From the NCBI GenBank assembly GCA_039720395.1, contig CM077832.1, positions 26,337,763 through 26,401,762 on the forward strand: a stretch of DNA of 64,000 nucleotides. The letters are read 5' to 3'. The position numbers and the translations under genes were made by a program. The notes under the pieces were generated by a model that was given only the letters and a program-made list of their open reading frames with translations, made no database searches and was not told the DNA's origin. Source of the stretch: Liquidambar formosana (taxonomy: Eukaryota > Streptophyta > Magnoliopsida > Saxifragales > Altingiaceae). This document shows, piece by piece, positions 47,803 through 59,462 of this stretch. How positions within the stretch are numbered: position 1 is the first letter of the stretch; the number at the start of each line of letters is the position of its first letter.

Positions 47803-48852
47803 AACAGTGGGTGCAATAGGGGTTTCTCGAAATTGTTCTTGTTTCAGCCATGCAAGCTGCAAGTCGGGGTCGTTCAATGCAACAAACATCTCCCTATTGT
47901 TTTGATTCACAAATAACCGCATCCCAAGCATGAATAGCTCACCCCCCCGATTGACTTCTGGAATTACAGTTATCATCTCAATACAATCCCTTATGGTGCT
48001 CCCTGCTTGGTTATTTCGAGTAACTATAGCCTTACTCTCCACAGCATGACAAATGCGATCAAGCTGTTTTGACAACTTTACTGCATTTGAGACCTTTTTT
48101 TTTTGTTTTTCTTGTATAGGCTTAAAAATTTCAGTTGTCCTCTTACGCAGTTGCGTAACATTTCCAATATCATTGTTTGCAACTAATGTTTTCTAAGCCC
48201 TGAAGACTCTTCATATTTTCCTTCTACATCATAATGATCTTCTTCAAGAAGATCCCCACTTATGGAAGGTCCACCATGACGTGGGGGTAGTACGCCAGAG
48301 GAAGGTGTCGAAGCTCTTACCCCAGTGACTACTATATCTCGGAATAGATCATCTAACTTAAAGTAGTGCTTTAATCCTTTTTCTCGAAATTTTGCGGCCT
48401 TTGGGATTTGCTATATATACAATTATTCAACTAGTTAGTAAATTAACTATAAAAGTAAATCATTATAATTTTTTTTAAAAAAATAACCTATATTTGCAAA
48501 CCTGAATTTTCCTATCCCACCATTCAGGTGTTGCATCAACTGTTTGTTTAGCATAATTCCAACCAAGTCCAGTTTCATGGCCCACTAATTTATCCCAAAT
48601 TTGCCACTCTTTCTTCAAATTATCCTAACAATTTTTCACCTACTTCTGATCATAAGTTCTTCCTGTCTTTTCAGCTAATTTTTTAATAACAATATTCCAC
48701 CCTTACCTACTGAAATGAGATGTGGGCCTATGACTAGCTCGTACAACATCTACACAAATATCTATAAACCATAAAGTTTTTGTTCCATCCCATGTTGCCT
48801 TTGGTTTATTACCCTTGTCCCTTGATGAACCAATGTTTCCATTGCTTTCCAT
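47803..48852 (-). pseudogene. Harbinger-associated Myb/SANT-like protein
   Basis: The start at 48852 (MESNGNIGSSRDKGNK) leads into the Myb/SANT-like trihelix region TWDGTKTLWFIDICVD, EKTGRTYDQ, NLKKEWQIWDKL and ATPEWWDRKIQ. An intron follows (about 48501-48415), then KAAKFREKGLKHYFKLDDLF. After a frameshift near 48190 the C-terminal helical part continues (LDRICHAVESK, FMLGMRLFVNQNNREMF, AWLKQEQF). Three or more stops interrupt it. In this superfamily the protein helps the transposase bind DNA and enter the nucleus. Confidence 0.7.
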
Positions 48853-50002
48853 CTCTCTATATTCAAATATAAAAATAATGGCATAAAAAAAAAAGACATA
48901 AAAGAAAAAAAATTAGAACCAAGAGCATGCCTATCTCTTAACTGAAAGTCTTAAACAGTTTATTATTATGGAATAACTATTTAACATGACACACATTACT
49001 TCAATTACTACATTAAACTACCATTGGTTTGGATAATTCAAAAATGAAGAATTGCTACAAATAAGTTTAATATATTAGCAACAACAGCATAGCATCATCT
49101 CTTCTCCCCTATGACCCTATCCCCTCCCCTAGAAACAGAAAATAACATTTTAAAATATAATAATAATAATAAAAACCCGCATGACGCATGGTGTATAACA
49201 CACATCACAAAGTTTCATAGTTACTTATGTACATTTGGATTGTATTGGGTATCCCAAAGGACCAAAACCTAGATATTATTATGGTACGCTATTGCACCAG
49301 TACCTATTTTGATGTTTTGGATTATATTATGTGTTATAAGTGACATGTTTTGTTTTGCTTAGTTTATGTTTCCAAATCGAATTTCCTTTTTATTTTTTAT
49401 TTTTTATTTTTTATTTTTATGATTTCATATATTTTTTCAATACTTTTTTTTGAAACATTTTTTTTATTATAAAATTTTAAAAGCATTCTTTGATGTGTAT
49501 CTTTGTGTCTTGCTCAATATTGAGTCGTATCATTGATACTGATGTTTTTTTTTTTTTTTTTTTTTTTATAAGTATTGAAACTGAATTTAATAATATTGTG
49601 AATCAGCAACTTCCGATATCGAGACTTTGAATCATTTTCTCACTCAATTAATTTTTTGTCTTAAGTTCATAAAGAAATTCGGTAAAGTTTGGGTTTGCTT
49701 TATTCTTGATCATATTAATTTTGATAAACAACTTCTTTACTGAAAAAGGAGGAGAAAAAAAGAAAACGAAAAAACTTACATCAAAAAACAAAACCCAAAC
49801 CCAAAACCCAAAATCCAAAATAAAAACTTTGTTGGGGATAAAAATGCCCTATGAAGATATGTAACGTGCTAGTATCTCTATTGGCTAAGAAATCTGCTTT
49901 TAGCAATCTCTCTCAAGTAGTGGACATACTTGCTACTACCTTCCACCTCATTCTTAGCCCAAGAGATAATTGACGAAGAATTACTCCTATGTTCGTGATC
50001 AC
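48853..50002. other. Gene-free AT-rich stretch
   Basis: Poly-T at about 49544-49567, (TTTTTA)n near 49385-49417 and an ACCCAAA(A)-type run at 49795-49818. No gene or transposon end recognised. Confidence 0.45.
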
Positions 50003-52032
50003 TGTGAACCCACGAAAAAGAGACGCGGAGCCCACAAGGGTTTGGCAAAAAATGCAGAGGTGTGAAAGACAACAAACAAACAAGGAGTCGCCACCTCATT
50101 TTTTAGGGAAAAGAGGAAAACCACAAAAATGTTTTATTTTCAAAACCACATGACTCCATTAAAGGAAAAGCAAAGTCTTTGAAACCAGAAAATTGGATTC
50201 GGGGGCTAAGTTACGACGTGGGAAGGTTCTGGGCAAAAATCCATAGGCACCCACATCGCCCGAGTTGGTCTCTTAATTCAATTGGGCTAACTTAAGATCT
50301 TTTTCACTCAAATATCATCATATATCATCACAAGGCAGCATGCATATCATATATTTCATCTAATCATCTCATGCACAATCACTCAAATAAAACAAAACAG
50401 TAAAAAAGAAGAAAAAAGAAAAGAAAAGCCTAGGATACTTGGATCCTAGAACGGACTTGAGCCTCACGAAGAGCGCCTACGTACCATGCAGCGAAATACG
50501 TGGATCAAATTCCACGTAGTTCGAAAAGAATAGGGTTACAACCTAATACAAACCTATGGTAAAAACCCTAGGTTTCCTTATTTGAAAATACATTGATTTA
50601 GTCTTAAGTTGAAAACTTCCACAAGAGGAAAACTTTGATAAAAACCAGAATTTATTATTGAAGGAAACCTTTGATAATTACCATAAACTTGTATTAAGAA
50701 GTAACCCTAGGAGGGAGAAGAGAAAAAGAAAGAAGAAAAGTGAATTAGGGCACCTCATACCCTACTTACCTGAGCGCACAAGCTCCTAGCATTAGCCATT
50801 TCAGACCATAGCAGCCCTATTTGCAATAGGACAAGCATTGTACCTGTTTGCACCCTTACAAGTGCACACAATCATGCAAAGAAAATGATATGAAAATCTG
50901 GACAGAACCTTGACAAGGCCTAAAATCATCCATTAATCATGCAAACAACAAGAATAATGAATAACTAAGGACTCTAACTCAACCCTACATGCAATGACTC
51001 GACTAACATGCATAAAAACCTATGAAAGACACACTAACAAGCATGGGAGACTCCAATAACATCAATAAACATAATAACAAAGCACATTCTAACCAAAAAG
51101 ATGTCATTTTATGTAAAATATGAAAACAGGCCTCCCTACGGCGAGCTTTCTTAAGCGAAACTATCCTAAGATAATTTCACGTAAGAAAGTCGTTATGGGG
51201 AGGTGCAATCAACATATCCTACGTAAAATATATGCCCTAGAACATAATAGAAGTGATTTCATGCTTAAACACATCACAGAAGACTCTCATACAAAACCTC
51301 ACTCAACGAAAAGGATAATTATCCTTAAAAAAGGATAATATCTCCAAAAACCCTATAAAATATACTATATGAATGCAAACCTAGCATGATTCAACTATAT
51401 GCAGCATATATAGAATGACTATGATGAGCAACAGCTCAAAAAGCTAAGCTAAGCATACTGTATAAGACCTATGCAATTTCAGGGTTATCGAAACCCTAAT
51501 CTCACAACTATGCATTAAAACCTATGAAACGACTCTAAGACATGCTCAAATTATCATGAATATCATACATATAGCATATATTGACTAACAGGAACATCCA
51601 CACATGATAATAATCACAGCAACCTCAACATGTGAACTATGCATGATTTAAGAGGATAGAACGAATAAGGCTATCAAATCCTTGGTAAACTAGGGATTAT
51701 CAAGCATATAAAGCCATGAACTATCCTAAAATCATTCATATAACATCATGTAAACATTGAATTCAATCCATAAGAAGAACAATTGCATGCACTATAACTA
51801 TCTTAAAAGAAGAAGAAGAAAGAGAAGAAGGAGAAGCAGAAATTCATGTTCAGCATTGAAAGGACATGCTTACCTCTTGTAGACTCTTCCTTGTCTTCAA
51901 ACCTCTTGTTTCCTTCCTTGCTTGGGGTTGAAGAGCCTCCTCTTGAAGTCCTTCTAGCTCTCCAAACTCGTAGCTCCCTCTCTCTCTAAGTGTAAAGTGC
52001 AATTAACCTCCCCATGTGCTGAATATCATGTC

Positions 52033-52041
52033 CTTTATATA
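52033..52041 (-). promoter_or_regulatory. TATA box of the Tat/Ogre LTR
   Basis: TATATAAAG on the minus strand, 188-189 bp downstream of the cassette, as in the two solo LTRs. Confidence 0.55.
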
Positions 52042-52229
52042 GAGAACTGACCCCCTAAACCAATGGTTAGGATTAATTCATTAAATAATGATCCTAGGGC
52101 TATTAGAGACTCTCTTGGTGCTCAAACAACTCAAACCTACACACTCCTAAGCTCAGACAAGTTGTTTTGGCGGAGGAAACCGTCAAAAGAGGGAAAGAAG
52201 AGTCAGAATTCGAGTTAAGGACGGACTCT

Positions 52230-52309
52230 CTCGGGTGACCAACTAGGCCTGGACGATTAGCTGTCTAGGCTAGGATGGCTGACCGTCCAGCCCCAGACGG
52301 TTACCCGAG
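52230..52309. repeat. GC-rich palindromic cassette, copy in the Tat LTR
   Basis: 80 bp from CTCGGGTGACC to GGTTACCCGAG with units GGACGATTAGCTGTC and GGCTGACCGTCCAGC. Same plus-strand orientation as the copies at 54639 and 57953. Confidence 0.85.
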
Positions 52310-53454
52310 GGTCCTCTATTTCCGCTTCGGTTTTGACTTCCACTTGCTTCAGAAGTCCTAAAATCTTCAAATTAAGTCCGATTTTGATGAAATAAAAGCC
52401 AAAACAGCCGTGTTTCGAAGGGGAACACATTTTTAGGCATTTTAGGACAAAAATCCTCAACCATGGGTGCATGATTAGGTTTTACAAAGGTGGTTAACCA
52501 TGGTGCTTCACCGTCGCTAAGCTAGGTTTGTACACAAGGTCGAACCAAATGCTTTCCCAATCGAAAATCGATCTTTCTAAACATATTTAGGACATAAATA
52601 AAGCCCAATTGAAGTTAAATGAGAGAAAATTGGTTGGGTCTTATGAGTCAATTTGAGCAAACCAAGAAAGGGTCTTTTAGCCAACCCGAACCATTATGAG
52701 CCGAATTGATCTTAAACCATTAATTCATGAAATTGAACCTATATATGGACTCTATATAACCATATGAACTTAATGGAATGACTCAGGATCCATTCCAAAG
52801 TCAAATGGAAAATATACGGCTTAAAAGACGATTATGCCCTTAAAGTCGCAAAAGTTCTTATTGACTATCGAAATGAACTCCAAATCGCTTCAAAATTCAT
52901 ACACATAATATTTAATGCCATAGAAACTCAATGCAAAAGACTAGACTCAAAAAGGACTCAAAATCCTACATGAAATGGTATGTCCTAGCTAAGGTAACAA
53001 AAATGGGGTGTGACAGAAGCCCCTCATTGGTGAACAAGTTTCACTTGCGAGCCAATGATAAAAGAACAACCCATTTTTGTTTGATGGATTAATCTCATTA
53101 ATACCAACAAACTCAAATGGAACCAAAAGGATAGACTTTGTCATATCCAAGCATGCGACGATTTCATCGAAGCAAAGAATTGAATGCATTTCTATGTATG
53201 CCAACTTCGTTGGTGCGCTCATGCAAATGCCTTTACCATGCACTAATTGCATTAGTGATATCCACCATGGTCTTCTCATGATGCAAAGCTAGTTGCACTA
53301 GTGCATCACAAGGTATCCTACCAATTTCATTGGTAATTCTCAAAACGAGTTATTTCATAACTCATAAATCATCATTTCATGTGAATTATTGGTGAATTGA
53401 ATGTCCATCAATTCAAAACCAAGGGCATTTCATGCCAGTCTCACTGGGGATAAC

Positions 53455-54430
53455 AAATATGGTGAGTTATTTCATAACTCATGACTCATCATTTTATGAT
53501 TTCATGCCACTTTCAGTGGAAACAACAAAGATATGGAGTTATTGCATAACTCATGTATCATTTCATGTGAAATTGTGCCACTTTCTGTGGAAACAACAAA
53601 GACAGGGAGTTATTTCATAACTCATGAATCGTCATTTCATGTGAAATTGTGCCACTTTCTGTGGAAACAACAAAGATGGGGAGTTATTACTCATGAATCG
53701 TCATTCCATGTGAAATTGTGCCACTTTCTGTGGAAGTAACAAAAATGGGGAGTTATTGCATAACTCATGAATCGTTTCATGCCACTTTCTGTGGAAGTAA
53801 CAAAGACAGGGAGTTATTTCATAACTCATGAATCGTCATTTCATGTGAAATTGTCTTTATCACATGATATGAGACCCAATTGCAAGTCAATTGATTCAAA
53901 ATCAAGCTCATTTCTTATCATTTCATGTGAAACTATCCTTATCACATGGAATGACAATGTACTGGGAGTCATTCAACTCCAAATCAAGTGTATTTCATGT
54001 GAAATTGTCTTTATCACATGAAATGATAATGTATTGAGAGTCATTCAACTCAAAATCAAGTTCATTACTTATCATTTCATGTGAAATTATCTTTAACACA
54101 TGAAATGACATTGAATTGAGAGTTAATTGATTGAAAATCAAGCTTATTTCATGTCATTTCATGTGAAATTATCTTTATCACATGATACAACATTGATTTT
54201 GAAAGTCAATTGATTGAAAAATAAAGTGCATTTCATGCCCTCTTCACAAAGATAGCAAGTTACTTCGTAACTAGCATAGCTTATGAATCGTCATTTCATG
54301 TGAAGTTATCTTTATCACATGATTAGCAAGTCATTTCATGTGAAATTATCTTTATCACATGATATGATATCACTATCATCTCCTAGAGAATTGAATTCCA
54401 AGACTTGCAAGTCAATCAATTCAACACCAA
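53455..54430. repeat. Tandem repeats in the 3' untranslated region of the Tat element
   Basis: Two adjoining arrays. About six units of about 75 bp at 53460-53860 are built on GTGCCACTTTCTGTGGAA and GAGTTATTTCATAACTC. About six looser units of 85-95 bp at 53840-54430 are built on TTTCATGTGAAATTATCTTT. Both contain ATTTCATGTGAAAT-type palindromes. Variable tandem arrays before the 3' LTR are a known Tat/Ogre trait and a known source of satellite DNA. Confidence 0.8.
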
Positions 54431-54638
54431 GCTCATTTCATGAGAAAGCCATTTATCATGGCTATTGCAACTCCTCGTTATGCGGGCGAATACAATCACC
54501 CAAGATTCAAAAATTTCATTGAAACTTGATAAATTTGAGGGATATATTTATCCCCTAACTCAAGGATTGCACAAAAAGTCAATTTGGAGAAGTTTAGAGG
54601 TCGCAAGCGCGCGAAACGGGGCAAACGGGCAAAGCAAG

Positions 54639-54718
54639 CTAGGGTGACCATCTGCCCTCAGATGGTCAACCGTCCAGGGCAAGACGGCTGACCGTCCAAG
54701 GGGGGATGGTTACCCGAG
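54639..54718. repeat. GC-rich palindromic cassette upstream of the PMD gene
   Basis: 80 bp from CTAGGGTGACC to GGTTACCCGAG with ATGGTCAACCGTCC and ACGGCTGACCGTCC units. It ends 285 bp before the ATG at 55004. No convincing TATA box between. Confidence 0.8.
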
Positions 54719-55003
54719 CCCTCCATTGAAAAAAATCTGGGTTTTTAAACCCATGTTAGCCCACTCATTCTCACATTCTCCCAACCCGAAAATTAGAGAG
54801 TTTCTCTCTCTAAACTCACATCCCATCCTCTCCATCTCTCATTCTCTCATTCCCATTTCAAAAACATCCAATCCAAACATCGAATGCACATCAAATAACA
54901 ACAAATCAAGCCCATTTAACAATCAAAACAACCAATTCACATCATCTTGTGAAATCAAACCAAATCAAACCCATTTTTCACAAACCCAACTCCATCATCA
55001 AAG

Positions 55004-57673
55004 ATGTCATCAAGTAAGGACTCAAGCACCAAGTATCCATTCTATGGGGTCAAAAGCAAGTACAAGGCACCACTCTATGATACTCCACAAGACAGGGTGT
55101 TGTTTGAACCCGACAAGCATCTCTTATTCCTCCATTCCCAACAAGAAGTAAGTTTACCCAACTTAACACTTTTCTTTTAAATCTTTCGATTCTTTTGATG
55201 AAATTGCATTCCCTTCTACTTCTTTTGAACACCCCTTGGGTTGTTGAGTGATATCCCTTGATTCGGCAAGGATTGAACACACAAATTCTTTTCATTTGAA
55301 AGCTTGAAAAATGGCACCCACCAAGTGTTTGATGAAATGCCCAAGTGAGCTAAAGATGTTCAATCTTCACCAAATCAATGTATATCAACAAGTAAACCCT
55401 CAAGTGAGTAATATGCTATGATTTAGCAAGGATTGATCATACAAAATTCTTTTGTTTCAAGGCTTGGGAGGTGTCACCCACCAAGTGTTCGATAAAATGC
55501 CCAAGTGATAGAAAAGTGTTCAATCCTTGCCAAATTAAGGCATATGAACAAGCAAACTCATAAACATCCATTAGCGATTCATTTCATGAACAAAAACAAC
55601 TTTTTGACATCTTTTAGAAAACAATTTGAAACCAATTGCTGGTGCATGCTTATTGTTTCTGTGTTCTTTCAACTAACCATCAAGGTATTTTCAATGGCTA
55701 TAGCCCAACTTTCAGGACATGCGCACTCGGTCCTCTGTCAAAGGACTCATTGAATGGTGGCGGAACATGGAAAACTTCCAACCCATTACCAAGGGCTATG
55801 TCAAAAAGGCCGGTTTTAGTCCATTCCTAGACTCTTTGTAGAATGACCAATGTGATAGGCAAGCCTTGCTAGCCTTGTCTGAGCTATGGTGGGACACCAC
55901 CAATACATTCCATTTTGGCTTCGGGGAGATGACACTAACCCCCAAGGACTTCACCATGATCACGGGCTTAAGCATTAAGGGCAAAAGCTTGGAGTTCTAT
56001 GAGGAGGCTCACACGGATGAGGATTATCTCTTAGCTTACCTTGGGATGGAAATTGAGGTAATCAAGAAAGCCATGCGCCGCACTTGGCTTTTCAACAAGT
56101 TTGCCAAACAAAGGGAGAGCGAGGGTGCAAACCCCGATTGCATTACAAGGGCATTCCTTCTGTACATGATCTCATGCACATTCTTTGCCGGGACGGGCGA
56201 CCTAGCCCCTTTGGGTCTTCTTGCAAGCATGGAGGATGTTGACAAGATCAGGAAATTCAACTGGGGAGGGGCTGCTCTAGCCACCATGTATCGCACCATG
56301 TGTGACATGTCACGTGGTGTGACTAAGGACTTCGGCGGGATGCCCTTTGTTTGGGAGGTAATGTTACTTCCCTTTCATTTCTTTTTTATTTTTATTTTTT
56401 TCTTATATTATCTTTTCTTTTTGACTATTTTCTCAACTTTTGACAGGTTTGGTGCTATGAGTACCTTAACCTATGTCGCCCATCCCTTGCTGAGGAAACC
56501 ATCGAATGGCCTACCCTCAAGAATTACTCTCCTAGCTATGTGTCCATCCGAGCGGCGAATCGTCATGATTACGCCTTTACTAGAGCTCACCTAGCAAGCC
56601 TCACTACTGATATGGTGAAATTCTTTCCCCATTCTTTTCCTTTTCTTTTTACTCCCAATTTCTCATTTTGGATTTTTGAACAGATTGAATGGAATCCATG
56701 GAAGATATGGGTACCAATGCTACCCAAGCGATGCATTCCTAGCTTGATGCTGACGGGCAAGATGGTGCTCTTGGAAGGCCCCGTGGGTAGGTACTGGTAC
56801 CTAGGGGAGCGTGTCTTACGCCAAGTCATGGGTGATGTGAATGCCGCCATGGCTCCAATGCCTCCACCACTTAACATGAGGCATGCTAACTTAATGGAGG
56901 GGGAGGAGTTGTGGGATGCCTTGAGAGGCTGGGATGCAGAGGAGTTCACTTCTCCTGACATTGTATATGACACTTTCTGTCTCCAATATCTGATGAGGCC
57001 CAGGGTGACAGGCCTTCCTCCTCAGGAGGTAAGTCTTTAACATTCTCCTAGCCTTTTCTTTTTTATAGACTCTATTTAATAGGCGAACACTTGCAGGGTC
57101 GACGAGCACGAGGGCATAGCTCGACAATGGGCTCAGGAGTGGTTCCTGGCTCTGAGGAAGATGAGATGGAAGGGGATAGGTCACTACCCTTGCCTCAGCC
57201 GAATTGGTTCATTGATTTGTGCAGTGGGTCAGACTTTGTCAAGACCGCCATCACTCATCCTGCATTTGATGAATCCCCCAGGATCGACCCAAATCGAGAA
57301 CAAGTGAGTTCTCTTTATGGGCATTTCTTTCTTTCTTTGAACATTACCTTCAATTTTACCCTTATTGATTATCCTAGGTGCCTGCGGCATATGCCCAAGA
57401 GTTTATTGACCTGAGTGAGGGCTTGAGGCGTGACCTTGTGAGGATGAGCTTAGCCAAATCCATGGCGGAAGCTCGTTTGGATGTCATGGTAAGTGTTCAA
57501 CCCATTTTAAAGTTCCTATTTGTGGTTTTCAACCAACCCTATTCTCATACTTGACTTCTTTGCAATGGATTTTGTATATGCAGCCACCACCAGCAATGCG
57601 CCCTCCTAGAGCACCTCGTGGGGGTCGTGACGGAGCTGGGCTGAGCCGCAAAAGAAGCTCTGGGAACCGCTGA
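55004..57673 (+). pseudogene. Plant mobile domain (PMD) gene, seven exons, one premature stop
   Basis: Exons 55004-55147, 55716-56357, 56447-56614, 56684-57028, 57097-57303, 57378-57488 and 57584-57673. All six introns are GT-AG and in phase 0; exon lengths are multiples of three, giving 568 codons. The plant mobile domain (aminotransferase-like mobile domain) spans exons 2-4: SVKGLIEWWRNMENF, LWWDTTNTFHFGFGEMTLTP, FTMITGLSIKG, VWCYEYL, IEWNPWKIW, LEGPVGRYWYLGERVLRQ. The C-terminus is Pro/Arg-rich (RPPRAPRGGRDG). The only lesion is TAG at 55839-55841, exon 2 codon 42. PMD proteins occur as nuclear host proteins and as extra genes of Ty3/gypsy elements. It lies antisense to the surrounding retrotransposon. 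Confidence 0.8.
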
Positions 57674-57952
57674 GTTCATTTACTTTCTTGTTGGGCTTGT
57701 AGAAACAATGAGACAATGGCTATCTTTTCATTTCATGCTTGTGTTTTGTACTTGCCACCTAAAACCAACTTTCTTATCCCTTGCTATGGATACTTGTTGT
57801 GCTTGTTTGAATCTATCATGATGATGTTATGGTGCCTTTCTCATGAAAATTTGAGTCAATATGAGTTCATAGGAGTGAAAATGGCCTAAAAAGGCCATCT
57901 GAACGCAAAAATAGGCAAAACCGGGCGAAACAAAGCAAAACAGGGCGGAGGT
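57674..57952. other. Spacer between the two antisense genes
   Basis: Probable 3' untranslated region of the PMD gene followed by AAACAAAGCAAAACAGGGC. A similar GCGAAACGGGGCAAACGGGC precedes the cassette at 54639, so the shared upstream module is wider than the cassette itself. Confidence 0.45.
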
Positions 57953-58032
57953 CTCGGGTGACCATCTGGCCCCGGACGGTTAGCCGTCTGGGCCTAGACG
58001 GCTGACCGTCCAGCCCCGGACGGTTACCCGAG
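57953..58032. repeat. GC-rich palindromic cassette upstream of the DUF7745-like gene
   Basis: 80 bp, the most regular copy. Units of 21-22 bp beginning GGTGACCATC, GGTTAGCCGTC, GGCTGACCGTCC and GGTTACCCGAG are separated by CTGGCCCCGGAC-type spacers. It ends 86 bp before a TATA box. Confidence 0.88.
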
Positions 58033-58118
58033 GTTGACGCGCTTTTTCGCGATTTTTCAGGAATTTCGCTATTTTGACGGTTCTACTCCCTTTAGGGCTC
58101 GAATTTGTGACCCTTTCC

Positions 58119-58128
58119 CTATAAAAAC
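58119..58128 (+). promoter_or_regulatory. TATA box of the DUF7745-like gene
   Basis: CTATAAAAAC lies 56 bp before the first good ATG (58175), consistent with a short leader. Confidence 0.5.
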
Positions 58129-58174
58129 ACATGAGGGGAGCCTTCTAACACACCTATTTTCATTGACAATAATT

Positions 58175-59462
58175 ATGGAAGCCTTGGATGGGTTCTTAAG
58201 AGGGTTTTTGGCAGTCATGCCTGCCAAAGACAAAACTGAGTTTAGGCGCTTCGGCTTGGAACCATTGCTCTCCATAAAGCACATGAAGCTCGAGACGGCT
58301 CTTCTCACCTCGGCTACATACTTCTGGGATCCTCAACTCCATGTCTTTCGATTCAATTATGAAGAATTATGCCCAACCATGGAGGAATTCTGTGCTTTAT
58401 TTGGAGTTTCGCCTGCAGGGCCATTCATTCTTCCTACACCTCGCTCTGATTACCTTGCTTCCTTCTCGGATTTTCTTGGCATTCCTCAAAGGGACGCAAC
58501 GATCTTCGTCAAGGACCATATGGTGGACTTAATAAAGTTAGCAACCTCATTCTTGGCTCATGATAGCGAAGGTACTCTGACTTTCACCCCTCAAATTCAG
58601 CGTACACTCGCTTTCTGTTTAATTGGTCGCTTTCTCATATCCACCGGCACTCTTCAAGCCCCTGTTCAATTATGTGAGTTGGTTGCCCCTCTTCTCAAGC
58701 GACATAACATCATTCCTCTGGTACTAGCTGAAACCTTGAATGGTTTAGATAAAATTCATGGCAACCCCAAAGCGCCTTTAGAAGGTAGCCCCTTTTTTAC
58801 TGCAAATGTGGCTGCTCGAGCGCTTGAACTTTCTATCTCCCACCGCTATCAATCCATACAAGCCCCAGCACTTCTGTCTACGCCGAGTTGAACTCCCTGG
58901 GCCATTCTCTTTATGAGATTGGTTGGGTTACTTCCACACACTGTCGTGGTGAAACATCAAATGGTACGTCTTCACATGGGGGTGTAAAGAGCAGGTACTT
59001 TTTCGAACCTTAGGGTGTGCTTTTGTCAAGCTCATAGGACTGAGATCGACTTCCTTCTATTGGACTTCGAGAATTCTTCGCCAGATGGGTGCCATGCAAA
59101 CCATACCGTCCTTAACAGGACCTTGTTGCTCTGTGGAACCCGTCGGTCCTACCATAATCAAGTGGGCGAGGACTCGCTGGCCTATAGACCTGAAATTGAC
59201 TCAGATTGCCAACACTGAAGGACCTTTCGAGATGAGTAAAGAATACAAGCTATGGTTGAAGGATGACTTGGGCGACAGAGAGACTTCTTGTCGAGAAAGA
59301 ATTTATGACCTTATCAAGGACATGAGACTTGGACTTTGCAAAGAAGACATTCTTGAAGCAGTGGAGGCATCCCACGGCCATGACTTGCGAAAGAAAAAAA
59401 GACTTGATAGAGAGAGACAGAAGACAAATAAAATGACTCTGAAGAAACTCAAGAGGACTTAA
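58175..59462 (+). pseudogene. DUF7745-like retroelement-associated protein, frame disrupted
   Basis: The frame 58175-58891 (238 aa, start MEALDGFLRGF) has TSATYFWDPQLHVFRFNYEE and LCPTMEEFCALFGV, the signature of the plant DUF7745 family found next to Ty3/gypsy elements. After a disrupted stretch (about 58880-58950) another frame continues with WYVFTWGCKEQVLFRTLGC, then SRILRQMGAMQTIP, and ends in a Lys/Arg-rich tail at 59462. An upstream in-frame extension to 58034 overlaps the promoter and is unlikely to be coding. Function unknown. It is antisense to the retroelement pol and shares the upstream cassette with the PMD gene. Confidence 0.65.

Larger units (their letters stand above)
45680..48852 (-). 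mobile_element. Decayed autonomous PIF/Harbinger element
   Basis: A left end reading TTA-GGGCTCGTTTGGCGCAG fits a PIF/Harbinger terminus and TTA target. Inside are the two standard genes of this superfamily on the minus strand: a Myb/SANT-like protein (48852-47803) and the DDE transposase (47532-46199). No matching right terminal repeat was found up to 50002, so that end is lost or diverged. Confidence 0.7.
50003..53015 (-). repeat. 3' LTR of the Tat/Ogre-type element (LTR iii)
   Basis: It is 3013 bp and on the minus strand starts TGTCACACCCCATTTTTGTT and ends TTTTCGTGGGTTCACA. It is closely collinear with the plus-oriented solo LTR at 32615. A short purine run (GAGGGG) lies about 4 bases before the LTR start. 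Flanking pentamers differ (ATCAC and GAAGC), so it is not a self-contained solo insertion. Confidence 0.8.

Noticed and set aside
50003..53015. Third independent solo LTR
   Set aside because: Both solo LTRs of this family show perfect 5-bp target duplications; here the flanks differ, which fits an LTR attached to the element on its right.
54726..55151. 141-codon open frame upstream of and across PMD exon 1
   Set aside because: Its frame disagrees with the phase-0 exon chain, and its Ser/Asn/Pro/His composition fits a leader read by chance. The start at 55004 joins perfectly to exon 2.
56587..57184. Minus-strand frames of 97-128 codons opposite the PMD exons
   Set aside because: Shadows of PMD exons 4-5; they lack family motifs and ignore the splice sites.
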